Positions 31,048-42,300 of a DNA stretch of 64,000 nt are shown here, in pieces. The notes under the pieces were generated by a model. The model had not been told where the DNA came from and did not search any database. It saw only the letters and a program-made list of their open reading frames with translations. Source of the DNA: Prorocentrum cordatum. Lineage: Eukaryota > Sar > Dinophyceae > Prorocentrales > Prorocentraceae. The stretch covers positions 524,320 to 588,319 of the forward strand of contig CAUYUJ010015727.1 in assembly GCA_963575745.1 (NCBI GenBank). The letters run 5' to 3'. The position numbers were made by a program, and so were the translations under genes. Positions within the stretch are counted from its first letter, which is position 1; each line of letters begins with the position of its first letter.

Positions 31048-31889
31048 GGTTACAAGGAGCACGCCGAATGCACAGGTGGTGCGCGACTACACGGAATTCA
31101 GAGCCAAAACGGCTGCGGATGACGAGGATGGTGGAGGATTTGGACAGGAGGATGCGGATGAAAGCGGATCGCCAGCAGCAGCAACGAGTGAGGGGGGATG
31201 AAGGCGAAGAGGCAGAGCAGCAGGACGAGCAGCGAAGAGCAGAAATGATCCCGCTCGATACGTCTCTCAGTATACTCAGATCCGTTTTTCTCAAAGGCGT
31301 CCTCACGCTCAGGAATTTGCACTCTCGCGAAAGACTTCCTCACATCTCAGAAGGCCCAGAGTGAACGACAACGTCGGCAACGGTCACATGCAGCTCGACG
31401 CGCCCTCGCAAACTACCCAGAGATCGGGCACAGAGATCGGGCACGGTTCCCAAAAACTTTGGGGACGGTTCCCAAAAATTTCGGGTGCGAAGATCGACCC
31501 GAAATCCCGAAAACACAAACCCTAGGTCAAAAGATCGAGCCAGAGATCGATCACATTGATCGAGAAGGATTTCTGGGCAGCCGGATGCATAGGGTAGTAA
31601 TAGTATTTTTTCAATGCAAACCATATTTCCAGAAATTCCGAAAATTCCGAAACGACGTTCCAGAAATTCTCGAATCGCAAATATGAATTCCGGAAATTAC
31701 AGAATCTCCGGAATCGCGTACCCCGCGATACGGCGTCATGGATTGGATTTTTGTGTCGCCGTTCAGTTCACATTGCACGGCGGTCGATTGGGGAATCTGA
31801 GTTTTTTCCTCGACTTTGTTTGAAGCTGTCGACGCGAAACCAACATTGTTGAAATCTGGGTGCATCGCGCTTGCGGCTATCGTAGGTAA

Positions 31890-32110
31890 CATCGTTATTC
31901 CCAGCATTGGCAAAGCACCCCTTTGATAGGAAACAGGGTGCGATCCCCAGAAAAGGCGTTTCAATTGAAAGAACACAATGTGACCCGGAGGCGGGATCCA
32001 CAATTATCCTACAGCAGTGAGAGTTCAGCAACAGCAACAACAACAACAAAAGCAACAGCAACAGCAAGAACCACAACCACAACCACAACCACAACCACAT
32101 CAACAACAAT
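31890..32110 (-). repeat. composite module Z, minus orientation (diverged), with (CAA)n
   Basis: Carries CGTTTCAATTGAAAGAAC, ACAATGTGACCCGG, CCACAATTATCC and GAGAGTTCAGCAACAGCAAC, a diverged version of the module at 29.58-29.76 kb. A (CAA)n/CAACCA tract runs to about 32110. Confidence 0.6.
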
Positions 32111-32154
32111 ATATTCCTCCTCACGCGCCATGTTTCTACATGCCACATGCATCT

Positions 32155-32190
32155 ATCATGATGCCACCCCCTCTTGGGGGGCATCATGAT
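32155..32190. other. palindromic hairpin
   Basis: ATCATGATGC (32155-32164) pairs with GCATCATGAT (32181-32190). The stem extends through a CCACCCC/GGGGG block to a CTCTT loop. Confidence 0.8.
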
Positions 32191-32429
32191 GCCACCCTCC
32201 CTTGTGGAACCTATTAGAAAACGGGAAGCGAGATTCCCGCACCCAGATACCTTGCCCAAGGAGGTCGAGCCAACACCTATCCCGATGCACCTTCCCACTT
32301 TCAGCTGGAATCGCGCTCCCGCTACATATTGCCTGGCGGTTCAAGCAGGATTCACGCTTCAACGACCCGCCCGCTGGACCCACCCGTCGGGGCCTGCCCG
32401 CCCGACCAGCCCGTTAATGATTGCAGTCG

Positions 32430-32900
32430 CCGCTCGCTGCCCTTCGCCCGCCTTCGATGCCCCTCGCTGCCCGTACGGGTTCCGCGGTCGCCTTCGCTCG
32501 CTGCCCTTCGTGGCCCCGTTGCTGCCCTCAGTGGCCCCGTCGCTGCCTTTTGTGGCCCCGTATTATATGCCCTTCGTGGCCCCCGCTCGCACGCGCCCGT
32601 CGTGGCCCCATACGCATGCCCTTCGTAGTCCCGCTGTCGCCCTTCGTGGCCCCCTCGCTGCCCTTCGTGGCCCCTTTGCTGCCCTCAGTGGCCCCGCTGT
32701 CGCCCTCTGTGGCCCCGTATACGAATGCCCTTCGTGGCCCCCCCTCGTTCGCGCCCGCCGTGGCCCCACATGCATGCCCTTCGTGGCCCCGCTGTCGCCC
32801 TTCGTGGCCCCCTCGCTGCCCTTCGTGGCCCCGTTGTTGCCCTCAGCGGTTCCGTCGCTGCCCTCTGTGGCCTCGGATGTTACGCCCTTCGTGGCCCACG
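32430..32900 (+). repeat. GCCCTTCGTGGCCCC minisatellite, first array
   Basis: About 21-bp units (GCCCTTCGTGGCCCCNTCGCT and GCCCTCAGTGGCCCCGNTGCT). The same units form the larger array at 36.16-37.32 kb. The translated PFVAPSLPFVAP peptides are a by-product: other frames are equally open. Confidence 0.9.
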
Positions 32901-33194
32901 TTGGCGTTTCGCACGATTTACTTGCGAATCGCACTATCGCTCGAGACTTCATCGCGATTCATGCAGGACCCACGCTTCAGCAACCCACCTGCTCGACCTT
33001 GTCTCCTGGGCCCACCTTCCCGACCTGCCCGCTATGGGTCTGCCCACCCGATCTGCCCGTTTGGTTCTACCACTTGTTTTCTGTTTTTTGCCCCCCCTCT
33101 CCTGCTAATTCCTCTCGTGTTCCATTATTCTCTCTCCCCCTTCCACCCGTCCTCTCTTCTCTTGTTTCAGGGGCTGCACAAAATACACATGGCG

Positions 33195-33300
33195 GGTAAG
33201 GAACATATACCCCCAAGTGGGCGCGATCGAAGACGGTGAGGGCGGGTACCAGGGTTTGGGATATACGTACCTATACGACCACCCTGCGGGTGATAAGGAG
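33195..33300 (+). repeat. composite module X copy
   Basis: GAACATATACCCCCAAG, ATCGAAGACGGTGAGGGCGG and TTTGGGATATACGTA match 48790-48865 in the same orientation. Confidence 0.75.
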
Positions 33301-33324
33301 GTGAGGGGGGAGGGGGAACCAACG

Positions 33325-33880
33325 TCTCACTCAATCGATCTCGCTATCGATCTCACATTCGATCTCATTATTGATATCACTATCGATCTCGCTATCGATC
33401 TCATTATCGATCTCACAATCGATCTCACAATCGATTTCACATTCGGTCTCACATTCGGTCTCACTGTCGATCTCACAATCAATCTCACAATCGATCTCAC
33501 AGTCGATCTCACATTCGGTCTCACATTCGGTCTCACTATCGATCTCACAATCGACGCCATCATCATCGTCATCATCATCATCGTCATCATCATCACCATC
33601 GTCACCATCATCACCATCATTGCCATCATCACCATCATCACCATCATCATCTCACAACCGATCTGATTATCGATCTCACAGTCGATCTCACTACCGATCT
33701 CACAATCGATCTCACATTCGGTCTCATTATCGATATCACAATCGATCTCAAAATTGGCGTCACCATCATCATCAACAACAACACCAACATCATCAGCATC
33801 ATCATCATCATCGCCATCATCACCATCATCATCATCATCATCACCATCATCATCATAATCATCCACATCATCATCGGGAC
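33325..33880 (+). repeat. ATCGATCTCACA 12-bp repeat with (CAT/CAC)n tracts
   Basis: 12-bp units (ATCGATCTCACA, ATTCGGTCTCAC) at 33330-33550 and 33655-33765, with (ATC)n/(ACC)n tracts at 33556-33655 and 33765-33880. Confidence 0.9.
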
Positions 33881-34090
33881 ACCGACGGGACACCGACGTG
33901 ACACCGGCGGGACACCGGCGGGACACCGCGTGCCACCGGCCGCCCGGAAGGGAAACATTTGGTCCGGCCGCGCCTCAGCCACAGGAGAACCGACGGGACA
34001 CCAGCGGGACACCGGCGGGACACCGCGCGCCACCGGCCGCCCGGAAAGGAAACATCTGGTCCGGCCGCGCCTCAGCCACAGGAGCCTTCT
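33877..34090 (+). repeat. CGGGACACCG repeat and ~97-bp duplication
   Basis: Short GACACCG(A/G)CGG units. A longer segment (GCCACCGGCCGCCCGGAA, then GGTCCGGCCGCGCCTCAGCC) is present twice, at about 33921 and 34018. Confidence 0.8.
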
Positions 34091-34204
34091 CTCGCCCGCC
34101 CACGCAGCTTCGCCTCGCCCGCACGCACGGCACGCACGAACACGAAACCGAAATCGATTTCCTGGTAGGGGGGCTCTCCGTTCCACTTCGATTTCACCCC
34201 CTCA

Positions 34205-34440
34205 CCTCCGATTGATTGGCACGTGAGCAGATCGGAGCGAACAGTCTTAAACACATTGTTGTTGGTGTTGAATTCTCATGTCTGAAGAATGAGTATGGCT
34301 GATCCCCCCATCACCGGTGCATACTGTTTGTTCTCAATCAACATGTGTTCTTCGACGCTCGCATCCAGTTTTTTGACAGGGAAATCTTGGTGCTCAACAT
34401 GGGCCCCTGGCCCCCCAGATTATAACAACAACAACAACAA
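34205..34440 (+). repeat. composite module Z, plus orientation
   Basis: GTGAGCAGATCGGAGCGA, ACAGTCTTAAA, TTGTTGTTGGTG, then CTGAAGAATGAGTATGGCTG and GGTGCATACTG. It ends at a short (AAC)n tract at 34424-34440. Confidence 0.7.
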
Positions 34441-34830
34441 CGGCTCCCGCCTGAGATTTCCTGCACATTTACTTAGGACCCCCGCTCCTGAGATTTCCTC
34501 ACAATTTACTCAGGATCGGTGCTCCCGCCTGTGACCCCCTCGCAATTTAGTCAGGACCCCCGCTCCCATCTGAGACTTCCACAATTTACTCAGGAACGGC
34601 GCTCCCGCTTTAGACTTTCTCGCAATTGAATAAAGACTTCCTCGCACTTTAATCAAGTCCCCCGCTCCCGCCAGAGAACCCCTCACATGTTATTCAGGAA
34701 TTGCGCTCTCGCTTGTGACTCCCATGCAATGTATTCAGAAGTCGCGCTTTTGACGTTCAGGAAATACGCTGCGCCAAGGACGCCGCTACAATTTACTTAG
34801 TAGTCGCGCTCTCGCCATACTCAGACATCC
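34440..34830 (-). repeat. 40-bp minisatellite family, minus orientation
   Basis: Reverse complement of the 29.1-29.58 kb units: GCTCCCGCCTGAGATTTCCT, ACAATTTACTCAGGA, ACCCCCGCTCCC. Diverged. Confidence 0.75.
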
Positions 34831-34974
34831 CGCTTGAATGTCCCACCCGCCCGACCCGCCCGTCAGGGGATCGCCCGCCCGTCGTGGGTTCCCGCCCGAG
34901 ACTTCCTTCAGGAATGGCGTTTTCGCCCAGGACCTCCTCGAACGTTCACGCTGTTACCTTCCTGCTCCTCCTCC

Positions 34975-35122
34975 CTCTCCCTCCTCCCTCCTCCCTCCTC
35001 TCCTCCCTTTTCTCTCCCTCCTCTGTTCCCTCATCCTTCTGCCTCTCTGTCCTATCCCCTCTCCCTCCTCTCCCTCCTCCCTTCTCCCTCCCCTCTCCTG
35101 CCTCCTCCCCCTCTTTATGTCT

Positions 35123-35182
<60 letters not shown>

Positions 35183-35195
35183 CTTTATTTCTATG

Positions 35196-35227
<32 letters not shown>

Positions 35228-35243
35228 CCATCTCTCTCCCATA

Positions 35244-35283
<40 letters not shown>

Positions 35284-35341
35284 CCTTTCTCTACCTCTTA
35301 TATGTTTGTTTGTTTGTTTCTCTCTCTCTCTCTCTTTTCTT

Positions 35342-35372
<31 letters not shown>

Positions 35373-35385
35373 GTCTCTAACAAAC
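34975..35385. repeat. (CTCC)n and (CT)n tract
   Basis: Pyrimidine-only stretch about 400 bp long, with long pure (CT)n parts at 35128-35180 and 35200-35226. Confidence 0.95.
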
Positions 35386-35479
35386 CGCCCCCTTCTTCGC
35401 TCCTTCTCCCCTGGCGTTTTCCCTCTTCCTTCGTCCCTCCTCCTCTCTTCCTCCCGCTCTCCCTCGTTCTCCCCCTCCT

Positions 35480-35880
35480 CTTTTTGCAGGGCCCACACCA
35501 ATTCCAATGGCGAGCACATGTATGCCCACGAAGGATTGTCCGCCCGTTCAGGTTTGCCCGCCTGTCTAAGCCCGCCGCCCCCCGCAAAGAGAAAGAATCC
35601 CCCAAAAGGGGGCGTGATCGAAGACAACAAGGGCGGGAATCGAGGGTGTGGTGAACTTGTTTTGAATGACGCACGGGCAAGTAAGAGCGATCAGTCTTAG
35701 AATGGTTGTTGTTGTTGTTGTTGAACTCTCGCTTCTGAAGAATAATTATTGTTGACCCCCCCCCCGCCGGTGCATATTGTTTTTTCAATTGAAGTGCCCC
35801 TCCCGGCGCTCGCACCCGGTTTTTAATCAGGGAAAGTCTTGAGGCTCAAACTGTGCCCTTGGCCCCTGGGTTACAACAAC
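35480..35880 (+). repeat. composite modules X and Z, plus orientation
   Basis: Begins after a pyrimidine tract and TTTTTGCAG|GGCCC, then CAATTCCAATGGCG, GGGGGCGTGATCGAAGAC, CAGTCTTAGAATGG and (TTG)n. It continues with the junction motif CTGAAGAATAATTATTGTTG, GGTGCATATTG and CGCTCGCACCCGG. The minus-strand copy at 28.75-29.0 kb carries the same TTGCAG|GGCCC block. Confidence 0.75.
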
Positions 35881-35884
35881 AAAG

Positions 35885-36150
35885 GTTCCCTCTTGAGACT
35901 TCCTCACAATTTAGCCAGGACCCCCGCTCCCGCCGGAGACTTCCTCGCATTTGATTCAGGAATCGCGCTCTCGCTTGGGACTTCCTTACAATGTATTCCG
36001 AAATCGCTTTCTCGGCGCTCTGGAGTCGCGCTCTCGCTGGAGACGCGCTTGCAATCTACTCAAGAATAGCCCTTGCGTTGGAATTTCCCGACATTCAGGC
36101 GTTCAGAAGTCGCGCTCACGCTTATGACTCCCTCACATGTTATTTAGGAA
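35885..36150 (-). repeat. 40-bp minisatellite family, minus orientation
   Basis: GACTTCCTCACAATTTAGCC, ACCCCCGCTCCCGCC, GGAATCGCGCTCTCGC, at roughly 40-bp spacing. Confidence 0.75.
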
Positions 36151-36159
36151 TCGGGTGCA

Positions 36160-37320
36160 GCCCTTCGGTGCCCCCTCGCTGCCCTTCGTGGCCCGTTGCA
36201 GCCCTTCGTGGCCCCCTCGCTGCCCTTCGTAGCCCCGTTGCAGCCCCTAGTGGCCCCCTCGCTGCCCTTCGTGGCCCCATTGCAGCCCTTCGTGGCCCCC
36301 ATCGCTGTCCTTCGTGGTCCCGTTGCAGCCCTTCGTGGTCCCCTCGCTGCGTTTCGTGGCTCCGTTGCAGCCCTTCGTAGCCTCCTTGCTGCCCGTCGTG
36401 GCCCCGTTGCAGCCTTTCGCGGCCCCTTCGCTGCCCTTCGTGGCCCCGTCCTTGCAGCCCTTCGTGGCCCCCTCGCTGCCCTCCGCGGCCCCGTTGCAGC
36501 CCTTCGTGGCCCCCTCGCTACTCGTCGCGGCCCCGTTGCAGCCCTTCGTGGCCCCCTCGCTGCCCTTCGTGGTCCCCTATATGTATGCCTTTCGTGGCCG
36601 CCGCTCGTCCGCGCCCGTCGTGGCCCCATATGCATGCACTTCGTGGCCCCGCTGTCGCCCTTCGTGGCCCCCTCGCTGCCCTTCGTGGCCCCGTTGCTGC
36701 CCTCAGTGGCCCCGTCCTTGCCCTCCGCGGCCCAATATACGTATGCCATCCGTGGCCTTTGCTCGTCCGCGCCCGTCGTGGCCCCATGTGCATGCCCTTC
36801 GTGGCCCCGCTGTCGCCCTTTTGTGACCCCCTCGCTGCCCTTCGTGGCCCTTTTGCTGCCCTCAGTGGCCCCGCTGTCGCCCTTTGTGGCCCCATATACG
36901 AGTGCCTTTCGTGGCCGCCGCTCGTCCGCGCCCGTCGTGGCCCCATAGGCATGCACTTCGTGGCCCCGCTGTCGCCTTTCGTGGCCCCCTCGCTGCCCTT
37001 CGTGGCCCCGTTGCTGCCCTCAGTGGCCCCGTCCTTGCCCTCCGCGGCCCAATATACGTATGCCATCCGTGGCCTTTGCTCGTCCGCGCCCGTCGTGGCC
37101 CCATGTGCATGCCCTTCGTGGCCCCGTTGTCGCCCTTTGTGACCCCCTCGCCGTCCTACGTGGCCCCGTTGCTGCCCTCAGTGGCCCGTCGTCGCCTTCC
37201 GTGGCCCGATTATCTGCCCTTCGTGGCCCCTGCTCGTTCGCGCTCTTCGCGGCCCCATACGCATTCCCTTCGTGTCCCCGCTGTCGCCTTTCGTGGCCTA
37301 CTTCGTGCCTTTCGTAACCC
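36160..37320 (+). repeat. GCCCTTCGTGGCCCC minisatellite with a 317-bp higher-order unit
   Basis: Dense 21-24 bp units. The pattern GCCTTTCGTGGCCGCCGCTC at 36587 recurs at 36904, and AATATACGTATGCCATCCG at 36734 recurs at 37051. Both offsets are 317 bp, so a multi-unit block was duplicated recently. All three + frames are open. Confidence 0.9.
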
Positions 37321-37509
37321 TGCTGTCGTTTTCTCTCTCGTTCTCGCTTTCGCTCGTCGTCGCCGTCGTCGTCGACGACGTCGTCATCGTCGTCGTGGTC
37401 GGTCCCCTGTCCGTCCCCGTTGGGGTCGGGTTGCCGCCGATCAGCGCTGCCGCTGGCCAGGCCGACAGTCCGCGGCCGCCCCTCCGCTTGCCGGAGCCCG
37501 GCCTGCAGG

Positions 37510-37830
37510 GAAGAATGGTACACCCCCCCCAAAGGGATACCATCGAAGACGAAGGGGGCGGGTATCGAGGGTTCGGGAACTACGCGTCAACGGACAGTCG
37601 ATCAGATAAGAGCAAACAGTCTTAAAATGATTGTTGTTGTTGGTGTTGTTGCTGTTGCTGTTGCTGTTGCTGTTGTTGTTGTTGGTGTTGTTGTTGCTGT
37701 TGGACCCCCCAGGCGCTCTGGCGCTCTCGCCGCGCCGCCGGCTACCCTTCCATTGAAAATGAGGCTCACGCTCGAGCGGTTTGGGGGGGCGCCAAAACCT
37801 GCCCCCAAACAACAACAACAACAACAATCA
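37510..37830 (+). repeat. composite modules X and Y, plus orientation
   Basis: Module X: ATACCATCGAAGACGAAGG, GGTATCGAGGGTTCGGG, CAGTCTTAAAATGATTG, then (TTG)n at 37628-37700. Module Y: GGCGCTCTCGCC, CCATTGAAAATGAGGCTCAC, GCTCGAGCGGTTTGGGGG and CTGCCCCCAAACAACAAC. Module Y recurs at 46630-46790 and, inverted, at 49080-49150. Confidence 0.75.
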
Positions 37831-37930
37831 CTTTACCCGAACGCTCAGTGTTCTCACCAGTGCCAGGGTTTTCATGCGACGCCAGCCAATACCCCCACTT
37901 TGTGGGGGGGCAGTGCAAGCTCTACCAAAT

Positions 37931-38905
37931 TGTTGACGCTTCGCGTATCCCCACCAGCCCATCCAGAAACGATGCTCAGGGGAGTTGAGGTGATCAGGGA
38001 AGTCGGGGAGCATGCAGAATAACAAAGGGCGGGGGAAGCTGTCACAGACCCCGAGAGGGGGAGGATGGAAGAGGAGTCGTCGTCGTCGTCGTCGTCGTCG
38101 GAGGAGGAGGAGGAGGAGGAGGGGGAAGAGGAGGAGGAGGAGGAGGAGGAGGAGGACGGAGAAGGAGGAAGAATCGGAGGAGGAGGAGGAGGAGGGGAAG
38201 GAGCTTCTTGGGGGTCTTTTGAGGGCCTCTTGGAGGGCTTTTTGGGCGCCTTGGGGCATCTTGGGCGCCTCTTGGGACCCTCTTGAGGCGCTCTGGGGAG
38301 CCTTCGGGGCGCTTTTGGGGCCATCTTGGAGGGAGTCGATCAAACAAGAGGGGGGGTTTAATTAGCGTCCCCCCTCGGAAGCCCCTAAAATCGCCTCTTG
38401 GACCCCTCTTGGAACGCTCTTGGAGTGCTCTTGGGCGCTCTTGGGGCCGTCTTGGGGCTCTTTTGGGGCTCTCTTGGGGCCCTCTTGGGCCATCTTGGAG
38501 CCATCTCCAGGCCTCGGATGGCCATCGGAAGCGAAAAGGCGAGAAAGCAAAAATCATTGATTTTCCTTAGGTTTTGGGACGATTTTGGCCTCTTCGGGGC
38601 CTCCTTGGGGAGCTGTTTGGCCACTTGGAGTTATCTTGGGGCCGTCTTTGGGCTTCTTGGAACCATCTTAGGAGCCATCGTGAGCGATCTTGCGCTATCT
38701 TGAGCCATCTTGGAGCTCATCTTGGGTTCTCTGAGGCGCTCTTGGAGCCGTCTTGGGCCATCTTGGACGCTCTAACTACCCGCGGCCCCCCCCGTCCAGG
38801 TCCAGGGGAGGGGGTAGGGGGAGGGGTAAACCCCTCCCCAAGGGGGAAGAGGGAGGGGTGGAAGAGGATCTGCTCTAGACCACCTACGCCCAGAGGGCTG
38901 GTGGG
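37931..38905. mobile_element. ~975-bp insertion within the first satellite P block
   Basis: In the second copy AGCTCTACCAAATATCCACACG is continuous (39902-39923). In the first copy the same sequence is split after ACCAAAT (37930) and resumes at ATATCCACACG (38906). The inserted DNA has short inverted ends (TATCCCCACCAGCCC near the left, GGGCTGGTGGGATA at the right). It carries a GAG-rich tract (38070-38200) and CTTGGGG degenerate repeats (38200-38770), with no ORF of note. It is a non-autonomous insertion, or a rearrangement. Confidence 0.55.
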
Positions 38906-39234
38906 ATATCCACACGACTCTTCGCCACCACCCACACCCAGCTTCCCGCCCTATGACGTTCGGACACTTCACTTCGTGGCCTGCGGACGACCGTGGCTAC
39001 TACACTGGCGTGGAGTACACACCCACAGAAGTTGTTAAGCCTACGTTCGTACACCCACAGAAGTTGTTAAGCCTTGTTAACCCACAGAAGTTGTTAAGCC
39101 TTCCACAGAACATCTGTTGCATATGATGCATATGGTACATGATACACATGATACACATGATACGTACTCACAAGATAGTTGATCACATCTTTAGGGCAAA
39201 TTCCTGAGGGATGTGGGAATACACAAGAGAGAGA

Positions 39235-39375
39235 GGATATGGTTGTCCCGATGGTTGTCTCGATGGTTGTCCCGATGGTTGTCCTGATGGTTGTGGTTGT
39301 CCCGATCGTTGTCCCGATGATTGTCCCGATGGTTGACCTGATGGTTGTGCTTGTCCCGACCGTTGTCCCGATGAC
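39235..39375 (+). repeat. GATGGTTGTCCC 12-bp tandem repeat
   Basis: About ten units of CGATGGTTGTCC with occasional TGGTTG additions, between the P and R blocks of the first satellite copy. Confidence 0.9.
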
Positions 39376-42300
39376 TTGCACCACCGTTTGACAGAAATGT
39401 TTAAAAAGTGTTGGGTTTCCTACGAATCCGCAAGAGCGCGCGGGATGAGATTTTGACAATTTTTGTTGAAAAACCATTGGTTTTTTGATGTTTTTATGTT
39501 AAAATCGCTGCGAACACTAAGGTTTTGGAAGGATTTCGTCTTGCGCGCGCGAATGTCCACTTTACCTTATTTTTGCAAGGGATTCTTGAAATTTGATTAT
39601 ATTAGAACAAGAAATGTAATTTTCTATTGTTTTTTGCAAGGGAAAGCGGATTACAACAAAACAACCGGATCCTGTACACACCCTCTTTTCTGAGGCTTCC
39701 TCACGAAAATGATGAAAATGTAGCTGCGGCCTAGGCGGCGCAGGGGGGGCGCGCACCAGGGGGCCCAACAATAATTATTCTTTAGAATAAATAATGTTCA
39801 ACAACAACAATCACTTTACCCGAACGCTCAGTGTTCTCACCAGTGCCAGGGTTTTTTCATGGCGCCAGCCGCCATACCCCCCTTTGTGGGGGGGCAGTGC
39901 AAGCTCTACCAAATATCCACACGACTCTTCGCCACCACCCACACCCAGCTTCCCGCCCTATGACGTTCGGACACTTCACTTCGTGGCTGCGGACGACCGT
40001 GGCTACTACACTGGCGTGGAGTACACACCCACAGAAGTTGTTAAGCCTACGTTCGTACACCCACAGAAGTTGTTAAGCCTTGTTAACCCACAGAAGTTGT
40101 TAAGCCTTCCACAGAACATCTGTTGCATATGATGCATATGGTACATGATACACATGATACACATGATACGTACTCACAAGATAGTTGATCACATCTTTAG
40201 CGCAACCAATAGGCGCAACCTATGGCGCAACCTATGGCGCAACCAATAGGGGGACGTTTTATTCTCGGCGGCCGAGGGCGCAACCTATGGCGCAACCGCA
40301 AGGGATTGTGGCCCCTGGCAGGCGCGCGAACCCCGTTGCAAGAGCGTGCGAAAAGTAGCTCGCGCGAGCTCATGTAACATAAATGTTGGAAAACCATTGG
40401 TTTTTTAGGATTCGGACAGCGCGCGCGGGTAGAAATTTTGAAAAGTCGTGCAGGTGTTTTTCGAGGACCTACGGTGCGATTCGTGTGATTTTATGATGCG
40501 CGGTGCTAAAATTCTTAAGAAGCCCAATGGTTTTTGGAGATTTCGGCGTGCGCGCGCGAAGAAAAAACGAATGTGTCCCGCATGGTATTATTTGACAGGG
40601 ATGATGGCCCTGGCAGGTGCGCAACCGTTGTCGCAGAAGTTCGAAAAAAGTTGCTCGCAAAAGCCCGTTTGACAGAAATGTTTAAAAAGTGTTGGGTTTC
40701 CTACGAATCCGCAAGAGCGCGCGGGATGAGATTTTGACATTTTTTGTTGAAAAACCATTGGTTTTTTGATGTTTTTATGTTAAAATCGCTGCGAACACTA
40801 AGGTTTTGGAAGGATTTCGTCTTGCGCGCGCGAATGTCCACTTTACCTTATTTTTTGCAAGGGATTCTTGAAATTTGATTATATTAGAACAAGAAATGTC
40901 ATTTTTAGTTGTTTTTTGCAAGGGAAAGCGGATTACAACAAAACAACCGGATCCGGACCAACCCGTTTTGCCTGAGACTTCCTCACGAAAATGATGGAAA
41001 TGTGGCTGCGGCCTGTAGCTGCGGCCTAGGCGGCGCAGGGGGGGCGCGCACCAGGGGGCCCAACAATAATTTTGTTGTATATAAATAATGGCATTTTTTC
41101 AACCAACAACAACAACAACAACATTCGCTTTTACCCCGACGCGTGGTGCTCGCCCCCAAGTGCCAGGGTTTTTCATACGACACCAGGCAATACCCCCACT
41201 TCGTGGGGGGGCATTACAAGCTCTACCAAATATCCAAACGACTCTTCGCGACCACCCAAACCCAGCTTCCCGCCCTATGACGTTGGGACACTTCACTTCG
41301 TGCGTGCGGACGACCGTGGCCTATACAGAGGGATTGTGGCCCCTGGCAGGCGCGCGAACCCCGTTGCAAGAGCGTGCGAAAGTATCTCGCGCGAGCTCAT
41401 GTAACATAAATGTTGGAAAACCATTGGTTTTTTTTAGGATTCGGACAGCGCGCGCGGGTAGAAATTTTGAAAAGTCGTGCAGGTGTTTTTCGAGGACCTA
41501 CGGTGCGATTCGTGTGATTTTATGATGCGCGGTGCTAAAATTCTTAAGAATCCCAATGGTTTTTGGAGATTTCGGCGTGCGCGCGCGAAGAAAAAACGAA
41601 TGTCCCGCATGGTATTATTTGACAGGGATGATGGCCCTGGCAGGTGCGCAACCGTTGTCGCAGAAGTTCGAAAAAGTTGCTCGCAAAAGCCCGTTTGACA
41701 GAAATTTTTAAAAAGTGTTGGGTTTCCTACGAATCCGCAAGAGCGCGCGGGATGAGATTTTGACATTTTTTTGTTGAAAAACCATTAGTTTTTTTGATGT
41801 TTTTATGTTGAAATCGTTCCGAACACTAAGCTTTTGGAAGGATTTCGTCTTGCGCGCGCGAATGTCCACTTTACCTTATTTTTTGCAAAGGATTCTTGAA
41901 ATTTGATTATATTAGAACAAGAAATGTCATTTTATAGTGTTTTTTTTGCAAGGGAAAACGGATTACAACAAAACAACCGGATCTTGATGACATCGTATTA
42001 CCTGAGGCTTCCTCACGAAAATGATGAAAATGTAGCTGCGGCCTAGGCGGCGCAGGGGGGCCGTGCACCAGGGTCCCAACAATAATTATTCTTTAGAATT
42101 AATAATGTTCAACACTCCACTTTACCCTAAACGCTCAGTGTTCTCGACCATTGCCCAGGGTTTTCATACACGGCCGCCAATTACCCCCACTTTGTGGGGG
42201 GGCGCCCGTTTCTCTTCGCCACCACCCACACCCGCTTCCGCCCTATGCACTTTCGGACACTTCACCTTCGTGCACTTCGTGGCCTGCGACGACCGTGGCT

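Noticed and set aside
36144-37142. Repeat proteins of the PFVAPSLPFVAP and RRATKG types on both strands
   Set aside because: By-products of the 21-24 bp minisatellite; no start context, no flanking domain, and several frames equally open.
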